Notes: a model not told the origin generated them from the letters alone. DNA of 64,000 nt from Streptomyces sp. R44 (GCF_041053105.1 NZ_CP163444.1:5828001-5892000); one strand, 5' to 3'. Numbered from the stretch's first letter, positions 1 to 10,997 are shown. Made by a program: numbers and translations.

Positions 1-62
1 AGACGTCTGACGGCAAGCTGCTCGGCGCGGACGCCCCTGCCGCCGTCAACGTCTCGAAGTGA
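1..62 (+). CDS. atpA: ATP synthase F1 subunit alpha, C-terminal end only
   Basis: Only the last 19 codons are inside the window. They read ...GKLLGADAPAAVNVSK and end in TGA at 60-62. The subunit alternates with beta in the F1 hexamer and carries the non-catalytic nucleotide sites. Identity rests mainly on position: atpG begins 20 bp downstream, in the usual alpha-gamma-beta-epsilon order. The tail itself is too short to identify alone. Confidence 0.8.
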   Translation, partial: TSDGKLLGADAPAAVNVSK

Positions 63-82
63 CGACGGAAGGGACCTGACTC

Positions 83-2442
<2,360 letters not shown>

Positions 2443-2457
2443 GCCTCGTGCTCGCCC

Positions 2458-2488
2458 GAGGGGGGCGGGACCCTGTCCCGTCCCCCTC
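2458..2488 (+). promoter_or_regulatory. Intra-operon hairpin between atpD and atpC
   Basis: A 14-bp stem (left arm 2458-2471, right arm 2475-2488, one G-U wobble, loop CCT) lies 16 nt after the atpD stop. No T tract follows, so it is more likely an mRNA-processing or 3'-stabilising structure than a terminator. It may set the beta:epsilon ratio; that role is inferred. Confidence 0.5.
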
Positions 2489-2555
2489 TCCACGCCCCCT
2501 AGAATTGACCCCAACACCCGGCACGACCGCCGGGTGGTGACCCGAGGAGCCACCC

Positions 2556-2930
2556 TTGGCTGCTGAGCTGCACGTCGAGCTGGTCGCCGCGGACCGGAGT
2601 GTCTGGTCCGGCGAGGCCACCCTGGTCATCGCGCGTACCACCTCCGGCGACATCGGCGTCATGCCCGGCCACCAGCCGCTGCTCGGTGTGCTGGAGTCGG
2701 GCCCGGTGACCATCCGTACGAGCGAGGGCGCGACCGTCGTCGCCGCCGTCCACGGCGGATTCATCTCGTTCGCCGACGACAAGCTGTCTCTGCTCGCGGA
2801 GATCTGCGAGCTGGCGGACGAGATCGACGCCCAGCGCGCCGAGCGCGCGCTGGAGCGTGCGAAGACGGACTCCGACGCCGCCGCCGAGCGGCGCGCCGAG
2901 GTCCGGCTGCGCGCGGTGTCCGTCCGCTGA
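2556..2930 (+). CDS. atpC: ATP synthase F1 subunit epsilon
   Basis: Small rotor subunit that binds gamma and can inhibit ATP hydrolysis. The 124-residue protein begins AAELHVELVAADRSVWSG, followed by the beta-sandwich motif GDIGVMPGHQPLLGVLESG typical of the family. A C-terminal helical hairpin (QRAERALERAKTDSDAAAERR) follows. The start is TTG at 2556, preceded by GAGGAG; no ATG or GTG lies in a sensible position. It is the last gene of the atp operon, separated from atpD by 113 bp that hold a hairpin. Confidence 0.95.
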   Translation: MAAELHVELVAADRSVWSGEATLVIARTTSGDIGVMPGHQPLLGVLESGPVTIRTSEGATVVAAVHGGFISFADDKLSLLAEICELADEIDAQRAERALERAKTDSDAAAERRAEVRLRAVSVR

Positions 2931-2953
2931 CGGTCCGCGCCGAGTAGTAGTGC

Positions 2954-3003
2954 CCTCAGCCGCGGCACGGTCCGGAATACTCCGGAGCGTGTCGCGGCTG
3001 AGG
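2954..3003 (+). terminator. Hairpin downstream of atpC
   Basis: An 11-bp perfect stem (2954-2964 with 2993-3003) encloses two TCCGGA palindromes at 2971 and 2981. It sits 23 bp after atpC and probably ends or processes the atp transcript. There is no T run. Confidence 0.5.
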
Positions 3004-3076
3004 CGATGCAGATGCAGGTTGTATTCGGTTCTGCCGGCGGTGCCGGCTACGGGACGCAGCGAGGAGGTCGGTGAAG

Positions 3077-3523
3077 ATGTTCCTCGCTCTGCTCGTGTGC
3101 GGCCTGGTCGTCGCACTGGTGGTGATCGGGCTCTTCGTCTTCGGCTTGCGCCGGAGACTGATCCAGCGCGCCGGCGGCACCTTCGACTGTTCGCTGCGCT
3201 GGAACATCCCCGACGAGCCGGATCCGACCGGCAAGGGCTGGGTGTACGGCGTCGCCCGCTACAGCGGTGACGAGATCGCCTGGTTCCGCGTCTTCTCGTA
3301 CGCGCCCCGCCCGCGCCGGGTCCTGGAGCGCTCGTCCATCGTGGCCCTGGAGCGCCGGATGCCGGAGGGCGAGGAGGAGCTCGCGCTGCTCTCCGACGCC
3401 GTGATCCAGCCCTGTATGTACGAGGGCGTCCGCCTGGAGCTCGCGATGAGCGAGGACGCCCGGACGGGTTTCATGGCCTGGCTGGAGGCGGCGCCTCCGG
3501 GCCAGAGGGTGAATGTCGCGTAG
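3077..3523 (+). CDS. DUF2550 family membrane protein
   Basis: Protein of about 148 residues with one N-terminal transmembrane helix (LALLVCGLVVALVVIGLFVFGL), then a basic stretch RRRLIQR and a cytoplasmic domain. This is the DUF2550 architecture habitually found just downstream of atpC in actinobacteria. Function is unknown. The ATG at 3077 lies 9 nt after GGAGG (3063-3067); an in-frame GTG at 3071 is only 3 nt away and less likely. A bidirectional terminator follows 16 bp after the stop. Confidence 0.85.
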   Translation: MFLALLVCGLVVALVVIGLFVFGLRRRLIQRAGGTFDCSLRWNIPDEPDPTGKGWVYGVARYSGDEIAWFRVFSYAPRPRRVLERSSIVALERRMPEGEEELALLSDAVIQPCMYEGVRLELAMSEDARTGFMAWLEAAPPGQRVNVA

Positions 3524-3539
3524 GTTTTCCGGGACATGA

Positions 3540-3576
3540 AGAAGCGGGGACGGCGTGCTGCGCCGTCCCCGCTTCT
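3540..3576. terminator. Bidirectional terminator between DUF2550 gene and chitinase
   Basis: A perfect 16-bp stem (3540-3555 with 3561-3576, loop TGCTG) sits between two convergent genes. It is suited to ending both transcripts. Confidence 0.8.
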
Positions 3577-3584
3577 CGTTCTCG

Positions 3585-5432
3585 CTAGTTCAGGCCGGTG
3601 CTGATCGCGCCGACCAGCTCGCCGTTGCCGGTGTCACCGCTGAACTCCCAGAAGAACGCTCCGCCGAGGCCCTGGTTCTTGGCCCAGCTCATCTTCGAGT
3701 TCACGGTGGCGGGGGTGTCGTAGCTCCACCAGTTGGTGCCGCAGTGGGCGTACGCGGTGCCCGCGACGGTGCCGTTGGCCGGGCAGGAGTTCCTGAGGAC
3801 CTTGTAGTCCTCGATGCCCTGCTCGTACGTGCCCTGCGCGGGGCCGGTCGCCGTGCCGCCGGGGGCGGACTGGGTGACGCCGGTCCAGCCGCGGCCGTAG
3901 AAGCCGATGCCGAGCAGCAGCTTGTTGGCGGGGACGCCCTTCGCCTTGAACTTGGCGATCGCCTCGGCGGAGTTGAAGCCCGCCTGCGGGATGCCGGCGT
4001 ACGAGGTGAGCGGGGAGTGCGGGGCCGTCGGGCCCTGTGCCGCCCAGGCGCCGAAGAAGTCGTACGTCATGACGTTGAACCAGTTCATGTACTGCGCGGC
4101 GCCCGCGTAGTCGGCGGCGTCGATCTTGCCGCCGGCGGAGGCGTCCGCCGTGACGGCCGCGGTGACCAGGGCGTTGGCGCCGAACTTGGCGCGCATGGCC
4201 TGCATCATGTTCTTGAAGGAGGCCGCGCCGCTGGTGTCGCAGGACAGACCGCAGGCGTTGGGGTACTCCCAGTCCAGGTCGATGCCGTCGAAGACGTCGG
4301 CCCAGCGCGGGTCCTCGACCAGGTCGTAGCAGGACTGGGCGAAGGCGGCCGGGTTCTGCACGGCCTGGCCGAAGCCGCCGGACCAGGTCCAGCCGCCGAA
4401 GGACCACAGGATCTTGATGTTCGGGTAGGCCTTCTTCAGCTTGCGGAGCTGGTTGAAGTTGCCGCGCAGCGGCTGGTCCCAGGTGTCGGCGACGCCGTCG
4501 ACGGACTGGTCGGCGGTGTAGGCCTTGTCGTAGTCGGCGTAGGAGTCGCCGATGGTGCACTTGCCGCCGGTCACGTTGCCGAAGGCGTAGTTGATGTGGG
4601 TGATCTTGGACGCGGAGCCCGAGGTCACGATGTTCTTCACGTGGTAGTTGCGGCCGTAGACGCCCCAGTTGGTGAAGTAGCCCATCTTCACGGCGTTCGG
4701 GAGGGGCTGGCCGCCGCCTCCGCCGGTGGTGTGGACGGCGACCGGTCCCGCCGCGGGGCCGGTCTGGTCGATGGTGTCGCGGGCGACGACGGTGTACGAG
4801 TAGTCGGTGCCCGCGGTGAGGCCGCTGTCGGTGAAGGTGAGGCCGGTGGTGGTGGTCACCTTGGCGCCGTCGCGCAGCACGTCGTAGTTCTTGACGCCCT
4901 TGTCGTCGGTGGCCGCGGTCCAGGTGAGCTTCGCCGAGGTGTCGGTGATGGCCGAGGCGACCGGGGTGCCGGGGGCCGAGGGCGGGTTGTCGCCCGGCTG
5001 GGTGGTGCCGTCGCAGGGAGCGCCGTTGATCTTACAGTCGCTGGGTGCGCCGGAGCCGGTGCCGTTGTAACCGAAGGAGACGGAGGCGCCGGGGGCGAGG
5101 GTGCCGTTCCAGCCGACGTTCTTGGCGGTCCAGTGGGTGCCGGAGCTGGTGACCGTGGCGTCCCAGGCGGAGGTGACGGCGGTGCCGGAGGGGTAGTCCC
5201 ACTCGACGGTCCAGGAGCTGATGGTGGTGGTGCCGGTGTTCTTGATGGTCCAGTTGGCGCCGAAGCCGGTGCCCCAGTCCTGGGTCTTGGTGTAGGTCGC
5301 GGTGGCCGAGGCGGCCGCTTCGGCGGGGGAGGCGAGGCCGACCATGGCGGCCAGCGGCAGGATCAGGGCGGTCAGTCCGGCGGCGGTCCGGTGTCTGAAC
5401 CCTGCTCTGCGCGTCGGTGCTTGAGTGCTCAA
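3585..5432 (-). CDS. Secreted GH18 chitinase with CBM2 and fibronectin III domains
   Basis: Extracellular endo-acting chitin hydrolase, 615 residues. In order: a signal peptide with basic N-region RRAGFRHR and cleavage near ASPAEA-A (about residue 40); a family 2 carbohydrate-binding module (about 41-140); a fibronectin type III domain (about 150-235); a glycine linker; and a GH18 barrel from about residue 245. The barrel carries the catalytic DxxDxDxE signature FDGIDLDWEYP. The start is TTG at 5432, 6 nt after GGAG; no better initiator precedes the signal peptide. Expression probably follows chitin or N-acetylglucosamine supply through the operator pair at 5506-5538. It is monocistronic. Confidence 0.96.
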   Translation of the reverse strand: MSTQAPTRRAGFRHRTAAGLTALILPLAAMVGLASPAEAAASATATYTKTQDWGTGFGANWTIKNTGTTTISSWTVEWDYPSGTAVTSAWDATVTSSGTHWTAKNVGWNGTLAPGASVSFGYNGTGSGAPSDCKINGAPCDGTTQPGDNPPSAPGTPVASAITDTSAKLTWTAATDDKGVKNYDVLRDGAKVTTTTGLTFTDSGLTAGTDYSYTVVARDTIDQTGPAAGPVAVHTTGGGGGQPLPNAVKMGYFTNWGVYGRNYHVKNIVTSGSASKITHINYAFGNVTGGKCTIGDSYADYDKAYTADQSVDGVADTWDQPLRGNFNQLRKLKKAYPNIKILWSFGGWTWSGGFGQAVQNPAAFAQSCYDLVEDPRWADVFDGIDLDWEYPNACGLSCDTSGAASFKNMMQAMRAKFGANALVTAAVTADASAGGKIDAADYAGAAQYMNWFNVMTYDFFGAWAAQGPTAPHSPLTSYAGIPQAGFNSAEAIAKFKAKGVPANKLLLGIGFYGRGWTGVTQSAPGGTATGPAQGTYEQGIEDYKVLRNSCPANGTVAGTAYAHCGTNWWSYDTPATVNSKMSWAKNQGLGGAFFWEFSGDTGNGELVGAISTGLN

Positions 5433-5496
5433 CGGTGCTCCTCAAGTTGCGGACGGACAAGGTGGGGGTGGTCCGTGAAGATGCGCGCGCCCCGCG

Positions 5497-5538
5497 AGCG
5501 TAGGAAGGTCTGGACCAATCGTCAAGAGGTCCAGACCA
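5497..5538 (-). promoter_or_regulatory. Chitinase promoter with paired 12-bp direct-repeat operators
   Basis: On the minus strand two repeats, TGGTCTGGACCT (5538-5527) and TGGTCCAGACCT (5517-5506), flank a -35 element TTGACG (5525-5520). A -10 element TACGCT (5502-5497) follows at exactly 17 bp. Twin 12-bp repeats of this type overlapping the -35 are the classic control region of Streptomyces chitinase genes and resemble the TGGTCTAGACCA core of DasR sites. Which regulator binds here is inferred. Confidence 0.85.
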
Positions 5539-5555
5539 GCGTCGGCAAAGTTCTT

Positions 5556-6194
5556 CTAAACCCCCAACTCCTGTGCCAGGACGGCGGCTTGGACGCGGCC
5601 CCGCAGCTCCAGCTTGCCGAGCACCTTGCTGACATGCGTCTTCACCGTCGCCTCCGCCATGTCCAGACGGACCGCGATCTCCGCGTTCGAAAGACCCAGG
5701 CCGAGCGCCGACAGCACCTCCCGCTCACGGGGCGTCAGCACGTCCAGTACGGAGGAGTCCGCCACCGGACGGCTCGGGGCCGCGAACTCCGCGATCAGCC
5801 GCCGCGTCACCGCCGGGGCGATCAGGCCCTCGCCGCGCCCCACCGTCCGCACCGCCGTGATCAGGTCCTTCGCCTCCGTGTCCTTCAGCAGGAAGCCGGC
5901 GGCCCCGGCCCGCAGCGCCCCGAAGACGTATTCGTCGAGGTCGAAGGTCGTCAGGACGAGCACGTCGGCGAGCCCCTCCGACACCACCTGACGGGTCGCC
6001 GTCACCCCGTCCATCCGGGGCATCTGCACATCCATCAGGACCAGGTCCGGGCGCAGTTCGCGCGCCAGCTCCACCGCCCGCTCGCCGTCCGCCGCCTCGC
6101 CGACCACCTCGATGTCCGGCGCGCTGCCCAGGATCAGCACGAGCCCCGCCCGTACCGCCGACTGGTCCTCGGCCACGACCACCCGGATCGTCAT
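5556..6194 (-). CDS. NarL/FixJ-type response regulator
   Basis: DNA-binding response regulator of 212 residues. The receiver domain (about 1-120) has acidic pocket E9-D10, phosphoacceptor D55 in LVLMD55VQMP, the conserved T in VLTTFD and K in FLLKDTE. The C-terminal LuxR-type HTH reads LTPREREVLSALGLGLSNAEIA...VKTHVSKVLGKL. The ATG at 6194 overlaps the TGA of the kinase gene by 4 bp (ATGA), so the pair is co-translated. The target regulon is unknown. The gene ends about 30 bp from the chitinase operators, so a link to chitin use is possible but unsupported. Confidence 0.93.
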   Translation of the reverse strand: MTIRVVVAEDQSAVRAGLVLILGSAPDIEVVGEAADGERAVELARELRPDLVLMDVQMPRMDGVTATRQVVSEGLADVLVLTTFDLDEYVFGALRAGAAGFLLKDTEAKDLITAVRTVGRGEGLIAPAVTRRLIAEFAAPSRPVADSSVLDVLTPREREVLSALGLGLSNAEIAVRLDMAEATVKTHVSKVLGKLELRGRVQAAVLAQELGV

Positions 6195-7387
6195 GCGTTC
6201 CCCGCCTTCTCGTCCGCGGGCAGCACGGCCCGCACCTGCCAGACCGCTCCCGCGGCCGCCGCCCGGAACTCCCCGCCGAGCAGCTCCGCGCGCTCCCGCA
6301 TCCCCACCAGACCCGAACCCGTCCCGGGCGCCGAAGGCCCCGGCCGCCTCCCGCACGGCGAGTCGACGGCCACGGTCAGGAGCCCGTCGCCGCGGCCGAC
6401 CCGTACGGTGACCGTACCGGGGGAGGCGTGCTTCACCGCGTTGGTCAGGGACTCCTGCACGATCCTGTACGCGGCGAGCTCCACCGGCGCCGGCAGGGCG
6501 GCTCCGTCCGCGGGCCGGGTGTCCTCCAGGACGAACTCCAGGCCGCCGGACGAACCGTTCGTACGGGCCCGGGCGAGCAGGCCGTCCAGCGCGTCGAGGG
6601 TCGGCACCGCCCCCGGTTCCGCGTCCCCGCCGCTGTCCCGGAGCAGCCCGATGAGCCGCCGCATCTCGGAGAGGCCCGCCACGCTGTTCTCCCGGATGAC
6701 CGTCAGCGCCTGCCGGGTGGTGGCCGGTTCGTCGAGGGAGAGCGCCGCCGTGGAGTGGATCGCGATCGCCGACAGGTGGTTCGCCACCATGTCGTGCAGC
6801 TCGCGCGCCATCCGCGCCCGCTCGGCCACCACCGCCTGCGCCCGGTCCATCTCGGCGAGCAGCGCGGTCTGTTCGGCCCGCAGCCGGGCGGCGTCCGCCG
6901 CCTCGCGGTGATTGCGGACGATCGCGCCCGTGATCGCGGGGAGGAAGGAGATCATTCCGGTGAGCACGCCGACGAGGAGCGCGATCGCGTTCTGCCACCA
7001 GATCAGGAAGACCGCTGTCACCGCGACCGTGATCAGGCCCGTCGTGTACGGGATGCGGCGTGCGGACGCGGGCGTGCCGTAGACGACGGCCGCGTAGACC
7101 ACGTCCGTGAACATCAGGACCGTCGCCAGGCTCCCGTTGGTGAACTGGTCGGCGACGATCGCGAGGGTGCCGACGATCAGAGCGGTCTGGGGGGCGGCGC
7201 GGCGCACGGCCTCCGACCCGGCCATCACGGTCAGCGGGATCAGTGTCGCCCAGCGCTGCCCGAAGACGTGGTCGCCCGTCACGTACAGCCCGAACCACCA
7301 CAGGATCAGGCCGCCGACGAGACCGGTGGCGGCGATGAACAGGTCCATGCGGTGCGGGCGGGGGAGTGTCACGTACTCATCCAACAT
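6191..7387 (-). CDS. Two-component sensor histidine kinase (HisKA_3 type)
   Basis: Membrane sensor of 398 residues. The N-terminal half has about five hydrophobic helices (LFIAATGLVGGLILWWFGLYV, ALIVGTLAIVAD, LITVAVTAVFLIWW and others). A coiled linker leads to the dimerisation helix ERARMARELHDMVANH with phosphoacceptor H198, then a HATPase domain with N box QESLTNAVKHA and GSGLVGMRERAELLGG. It phosphorylates the adjacent NarL-type regulator. The start at 7387 is uncertain because GAGGAGGT lies far upstream; ATG 7348 is an alternative. The signal is not evident. Confidence 0.92.
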   Translation of the reverse strand: MLDEYVTLPRPHRMDLFIAATGLVGGLILWWFGLYVTGDHVFGQRWATLIPLTVMAGSEAVRRAAPQTALIVGTLAIVADQFTNGSLATVLMFTDVVYAAVVYGTPASARRIPYTTGLITVAVTAVFLIWWQNAIALLVGVLTGMISFLPAITGAIVRNHREAADAARLRAEQTALLAEMDRAQAVVAERARMARELHDMVANHLSAIAIHSTAALSLDEPATTRQALTVIRENSVAGLSEMRRLIGLLRDSGGDAEPGAVPTLDALDGLLARARTNGSSGGLEFVLEDTRPADGAALPAPVELAAYRIVQESLTNAVKHASPGTVTVRVGRGDGLLTVAVDSPCGRRPGPSAPGTGSGLVGMRERAELLGGEFRAAAAGAVWQVRAVLPADEKAGNA

Positions 7388-7524
7388 GCCGCACCGGGCC
7401 GGGACCTCCTCGCCCGGGCCGATCCGTCCCTCCGTCGAAGGATGTAGACGCGGTTCCTCACCGGCGACGACGAACCGGGCCCGGTGCCACGGGACGCTGA
7501 AGGGGTACCGAAAGGGGAACCGCC

Positions 7525-8145
7525 GTGATCGTCACGCTGATCGTGCTCTGCGAGGTGGGCTTCTGGGTCCTGCTGGCCGCCGGCCTCGCCACCCGCTACC
7601 TCCTGAAGATGCCCCGCGCGGGCCTGGCGCTGCTGCTGTGCGAGCCGGTCCTGGAGGTCGTGCTCCTCGTCGCCACCGCGATCGACCTCAAGAACGGTGC
7701 CGACCCCAGCTGGGAGCACGGCCTCGCCGCGCTCTACATCGGCTACACCGTCGGACACGGCCACCGCACCGTGAAGTGGCTCGACGGCCACGCCGCCCAC
7801 CGCCTCGGCGGCGGCCCGCCGCCCCCGAAGCCGCCGAGGTACGGGATGGCGCGCGCCCGCCACGAGGGCGCGATCTGGGTGGGCACGCTGGTCGGCGCGG
7901 CGGTCGCCACGGCCCTGCTGCTCCTCGCCGTCCGGTACGTCGGCGGGGACGGGAACACCGACAGCCTGTGGAGCTGGATGTACGCCGCGTGGCGGGCCGT
8001 CGCCATCCACGGTCTGATCGCGCTCAGCTACCTCGTCTGGCAGAAGAAGGACCCGGGGGCCGGTTCAGCGGTCGCCTCCGGGGACCCAGAGCACGTCCCC
8101 GACCTCCTTGTTCGCGGTGCGGGCAAGAATGAAGAGCAGGTCTGA
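7525..8145 (+). CDS. Uncharacterised membrane protein
   Basis: A 206-residue protein I do not recognise as a named family. It has two N-terminal hydrophobic segments (VTLIVLCEVGFWVLLAAGLA and a stretch around LALLLCEPVLEVVLLVATAI), a central polar, proline-rich loop, and two later segments (IWVGTLVGAAVATALLLLAV, AVAIHGLIALSYLVW). The GTG at 7525 follows AAAGGGG. Its last 81 bp run antisense to the 3' end of the adenosyltransferase gene, so the C-terminal 27 residues are poorly constrained. It is divergent from the sensor kinase. Confidence 0.75.
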   Translation: MIVTLIVLCEVGFWVLLAAGLATRYLLKMPRAGLALLLCEPVLEVVLLVATAIDLKNGADPSWEHGLAALYIGYTVGHGHRTVKWLDGHAAHRLGGGPPPPKPPRYGMARARHEGAIWVGTLVGAAVATALLLLAVRYVGGDGNTDSLWSWMYAAWRAVAIHGLIALSYLVWQKKDPGAGSAVASGDPEHVPDLLVRGAGKNEEQV

Positions 8146-8637
8146 CAGCCGGTTGAGGTAGGTGGCGGTCAGGGCGTTCATCGTCTCGCCGTGCACCTCC
8201 AGGGCCGCCCAGGTGGAGCGCTCCGCCCGCCGGACCACCGTGCACGCCTGGTGCAGCAGGGCCGCACCGGGCGTGCCGCCCGGAAGGATGAAGGAGCGCA
8301 GCTTGTCGAGCCGCTCCAGGAAGCGGTCGCAGTCGGCCTCCAGCTTGTCGACGTAGCTCTGCTCGACGCGCAGCGGCGGGTACTCGGGGTTCTCCACCAC
8401 CGGCGTGCACAGGTCCGCGCCCACGTCGAAGAGGTCGTTCTGGATCCGGACGAGGACCTTCACGAGCTCCTCGTCCAGCTGCCCGAGGGCGATGGCCGTC
8501 CCGATGGCGGCGTTGGCCTCGTTGGCATCGGCGTAGGCCGAGATCCGCAGATCCGTCTTGGCGGTCCGGCTCATGTCGCCGAGCGCCGTGGTGCCCTTGT
8601 CGCCGGTACGGGTGTAGATACGCGTCAGATTGACCAT
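8065..8637 (-). CDS. PduO-type cob(I)alamin adenosyltransferase
   Basis: Transfers the 5'-deoxyadenosyl group of ATP to cob(I)alamin, making adenosylcobalamin. The 190-residue protein opens with the diagnostic ATP-binding motif TRIYTRTGDKGTTALGD, and later has the conserved helix ARSTCRRAE-equivalent ACTVVRRAERSTWAAL and LNRLSDLLFILAR. It is the PduO/MMAB fold, although Streptomyces annotations often call it CobO. It could supply the cofactor of the isobutyryl-CoA mutase encoded at 43.2 kb. It stands alone and overlaps the convergent membrane-protein gene by 81 bp. Confidence 0.93.
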   Translation of the reverse strand: MVNLTRIYTRTGDKGTTALGDMSRTAKTDLRISAYADANEANAAIGTAIALGQLDEELVKVLVRIQNDLFDVGADLCTPVVENPEYPPLRVEQSYVDKLEADCDRFLERLDKLRSFILPGGTPGAALLHQACTVVRRAERSTWAALEVHGETMNALTATYLNRLSDLLFILARTANKEVGDVLWVPGGDR

Positions 8638-8650
8638 GGGTCCAGCCTAG

Positions 8651-9400
8651 TTACGCACCGGCGCTCCGGAACGTGCGTGTGCCGACCGTCACGGCGAGCG
8701 CCGTGAGTCCGAGGGCGACGAGCACCCCGTACAGCATCGCCGGCGTCGTGTAGTGGCCGATGTACGCCTCCCGGACCGCGTCCACCAGATAGCGGAACGG
8801 CATGAGGTGCGAGACCACGTCGAGCCAGCCGGGGGCGAGGGCCATCGGCAGCATCAGGCCGGAGAGCAGCATCGCCGGCATCGCGAGCGTGTTGATCGCG
8901 GGTCCGAACTCCTGCGGGGTGCGCAGCTTCAGGGCGAGCGCGTACGAGAGGGAGGCGAGGGCTGCGGAGAGCAGGGCGACGAAGGCGAAGCCGACGAGGA
9001 TCCCGGCGACGGGGGCCCGCAGGCCCATGGGGATCGCCACCAGGACGAGCAGGACGGCCTGGAGGACGAAGAGCGCGGCGTCCCGCAGGACCCGGCCGAG
9101 GAGCAGGGCGAGGCGGCTGATCGGGGTGACCCGCATCCGGTCGAACACGCCCCAGTTCTTCTCCATGATGATCGAGAAGCCGGCGAACGAGGCGCCGAAG
9201 AGGCCGAGCTGGAGCAGCAGGCCGGGGACGAGGATCTGCCAGGAGTCGCCTTCGCGGCCCAGCGGGAGGCCGGTGAGCAGCGGCCCGAAGAAGAGCAGGT
9301 AGAGCAGCGGCATCAGGGCGCCGAAGAAGATCTGGAAGGGGGAGCGCAGGGTCTGTCGGGCGTAGCGCCCGAAGAGCAGCGCGGTGTCGCGGAACAGCAT
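8651..9400 (-). CDS. ABC-2 type export permease (DrrB-like)
   Basis: Membrane half of an ABC exporter, 249 residues with about six hydrophobic helices (for example FFGALMPLLYLLFFGPLL, FVLQAVLLVLVAIPMGL, LGLTALAVTVGTRTF). It contains the ABC-2 family stretch TLAMPAMLLSGLMLPMALAPGWL and MPFRYLVDAVR. ATG 9400 is 7-8 nt from AGGAG; GTG 9403 is an in-frame alternative. It follows the ATPase gene by 10 bp and forms one operon with it. The substrate is unknown; related DrrAB pairs export hydrophobic drugs or lipids. Confidence 0.92.
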   Translation of the reverse strand: MLFRDTALLFGRYARQTLRSPFQIFFGALMPLLYLLFFGPLLTGLPLGREGDSWQILVPGLLLQLGLFGASFAGFSIIMEKNWGVFDRMRVTPISRLALLLGRVLRDAALFVLQAVLLVLVAIPMGLRAPVAGILVGFAFVALLSAALASLSYALALKLRTPQEFGPAINTLAMPAMLLSGLMLPMALAPGWLDVVSHLMPFRYLVDAVREAYIGHYTTPAMLYGVLVALGLTALAVTVGTRTFRSAGA

Positions 9401-9410
9401 CACGGGTCTC

Positions 9411-10184
<774 letters not shown>

Positions 10185-10206
10185 GACGACCACAAAAACA
10201 GAGTCA

Positions 10207-10276
10207 CTGAAATTTTGCAACGTCACCAAAAATTCAGAGGCACCGAAGTTTCAGGGAGCCTAGGATTGCCTAGGAT
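10207..10276. promoter_or_regulatory. Divergent TetR operator and leaderless tetR promoter
   Basis: An unusually AT-rich patch holds an inverted repeat CTGAAATTTTG (10207-10217) / CAAAAATTCAG (10227-10237), with one mismatch and a 9-bp spacer. A further half-site AAGTTTCAG lies at 10247-10255. TAGGAT at 10271-10276 ends 6 nt before the ATG of the TetR gene, the spacing expected for a leaderless start. The site probably lets the TetR protein repress both itself and the ABC exporter. Confidence 0.65.
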
Positions 10277-10282
10277 GGGTCC

Positions 10283-10921
10283 ATGGCCGAGGGACTCAGG
10301 GAACGCAAGAAGCGCGAGACGAAGCAGCGGATCTCGGACATCGCGACCGGGCTCTTCCTGGAGCACGGCTTCGTCGCCGTGACCGTCGCGGACGTCGCCG
10401 AGGCGGCGGACGTCTCCGTCAACACCGTCTACAACTACTTCCCGGCGAAGGAGGACCTCTTCCTCGACCGGATGGACGGCGTCACCCAGCGCCTCGCCCG
10501 GATGATCCGGGGCCGCGACCGGGGCGAGTCCGCCGCCCAGGCGGTCCTGCGGGAGCTGCGCCAGGACATCGGGGCCGTGTCACCCGCGTACGGACTCATG
10601 GACGGCTTCGACCGCTTCATGCACGTCATCGAGCACGCGCCCACGCTCAAGGCCCGCCTCTTCCATCTGCGGGAACAGGTCCAGGAGGCCGTCGTGGCCA
10701 CCCTGCGCGAGGAGACCGGCGCGGCCGCCGACGACCCGCTGCCGCTGCTCGTCGGCGGCCAGCTCGCCTGGATCGAGAGCGCCGTCGTCGGCTACATCAC
10801 CGGCGAGATGACCGCCGGACGCAAGGCGACCGCCGTCTCCCGCGAGGCCCTCGTCCTCCTCGACGAGATCGAGGAGCTGCTCGGCGAGAAGGTCCTGACG
10901 TACGCGGTGCGCGAAGGCTGA
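10283..10921 (+). CDS. TetR family transcriptional regulator
   Basis: A 212-residue repressor-type protein. The N-terminal HTH reads RKKRETKQRISDIATGLFLEHG, then VTVADVAEAADVSVNTVYNYFPAKEDL, followed by a variable ligand-binding helical domain. It is divergent from the DrrAB-like exporter, with a palindrome between, which is the typical arrangement for a drug- or lipid-responsive repressor of an efflux pump. No ribosome site precedes the ATG; TAGGAT 6 nt upstream suggests a leaderless mRNA. The ligand is unknown. Its stop codon lies inside a 41-bp tandem duplication. Confidence 0.92.
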   Translation: MAEGLRERKKRETKQRISDIATGLFLEHGFVAVTVADVAEAADVSVNTVYNYFPAKEDLFLDRMDGVTQRLARMIRGRDRGESAAQAVLRELRQDIGAVSPAYGLMDGFDRFMHVIEHAPTLKARLFHLREQVQEAVVATLREETGAAADDPLPLLVGGQLAWIESAVVGYITGEMTAGRKATAVSREALVLLDEIEELLGEKVLTYAVREG

Positions 10922-10997
10922 GCCCGTTCGCGCACCGCGACCTCAGGGTGTCGGGCGGCTGAGCCCGTTCGCGCACCGCGACCTCAAGCCGTCAGGC
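10916..10997. repeat. 41-bp tandem duplication at the 3' end of the tetR gene
   Basis: Two head-to-tail copies (10916-10956 and 10957-10997) begin GGCTGAGCCCGTTCGCGCAC. They are identical for about the first 30 bases and diverge slightly at the end. The first copy contains the tetR stop codon; the second overlaps the last codons of the convergent cysteine desulfurase gene. Confidence 0.85.

Noticed and set aside
3555..6911. An 1118-codon plus-strand frame across the chitinase and two-component genes
   Set aside because: It is antisense to genes with intact catalytic motifs, and its translation has no recognisable domain. Lack of stops is due to GC bias.
8065..8637. Annotation of the adenosyltransferase as CobA/BtuR type
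   Set aside because: The N-terminal TRIYTRTGDKGTT motif and helical pattern are PduO-type; BtuR enzymes have a P-loop near the N-terminus, which is absent.
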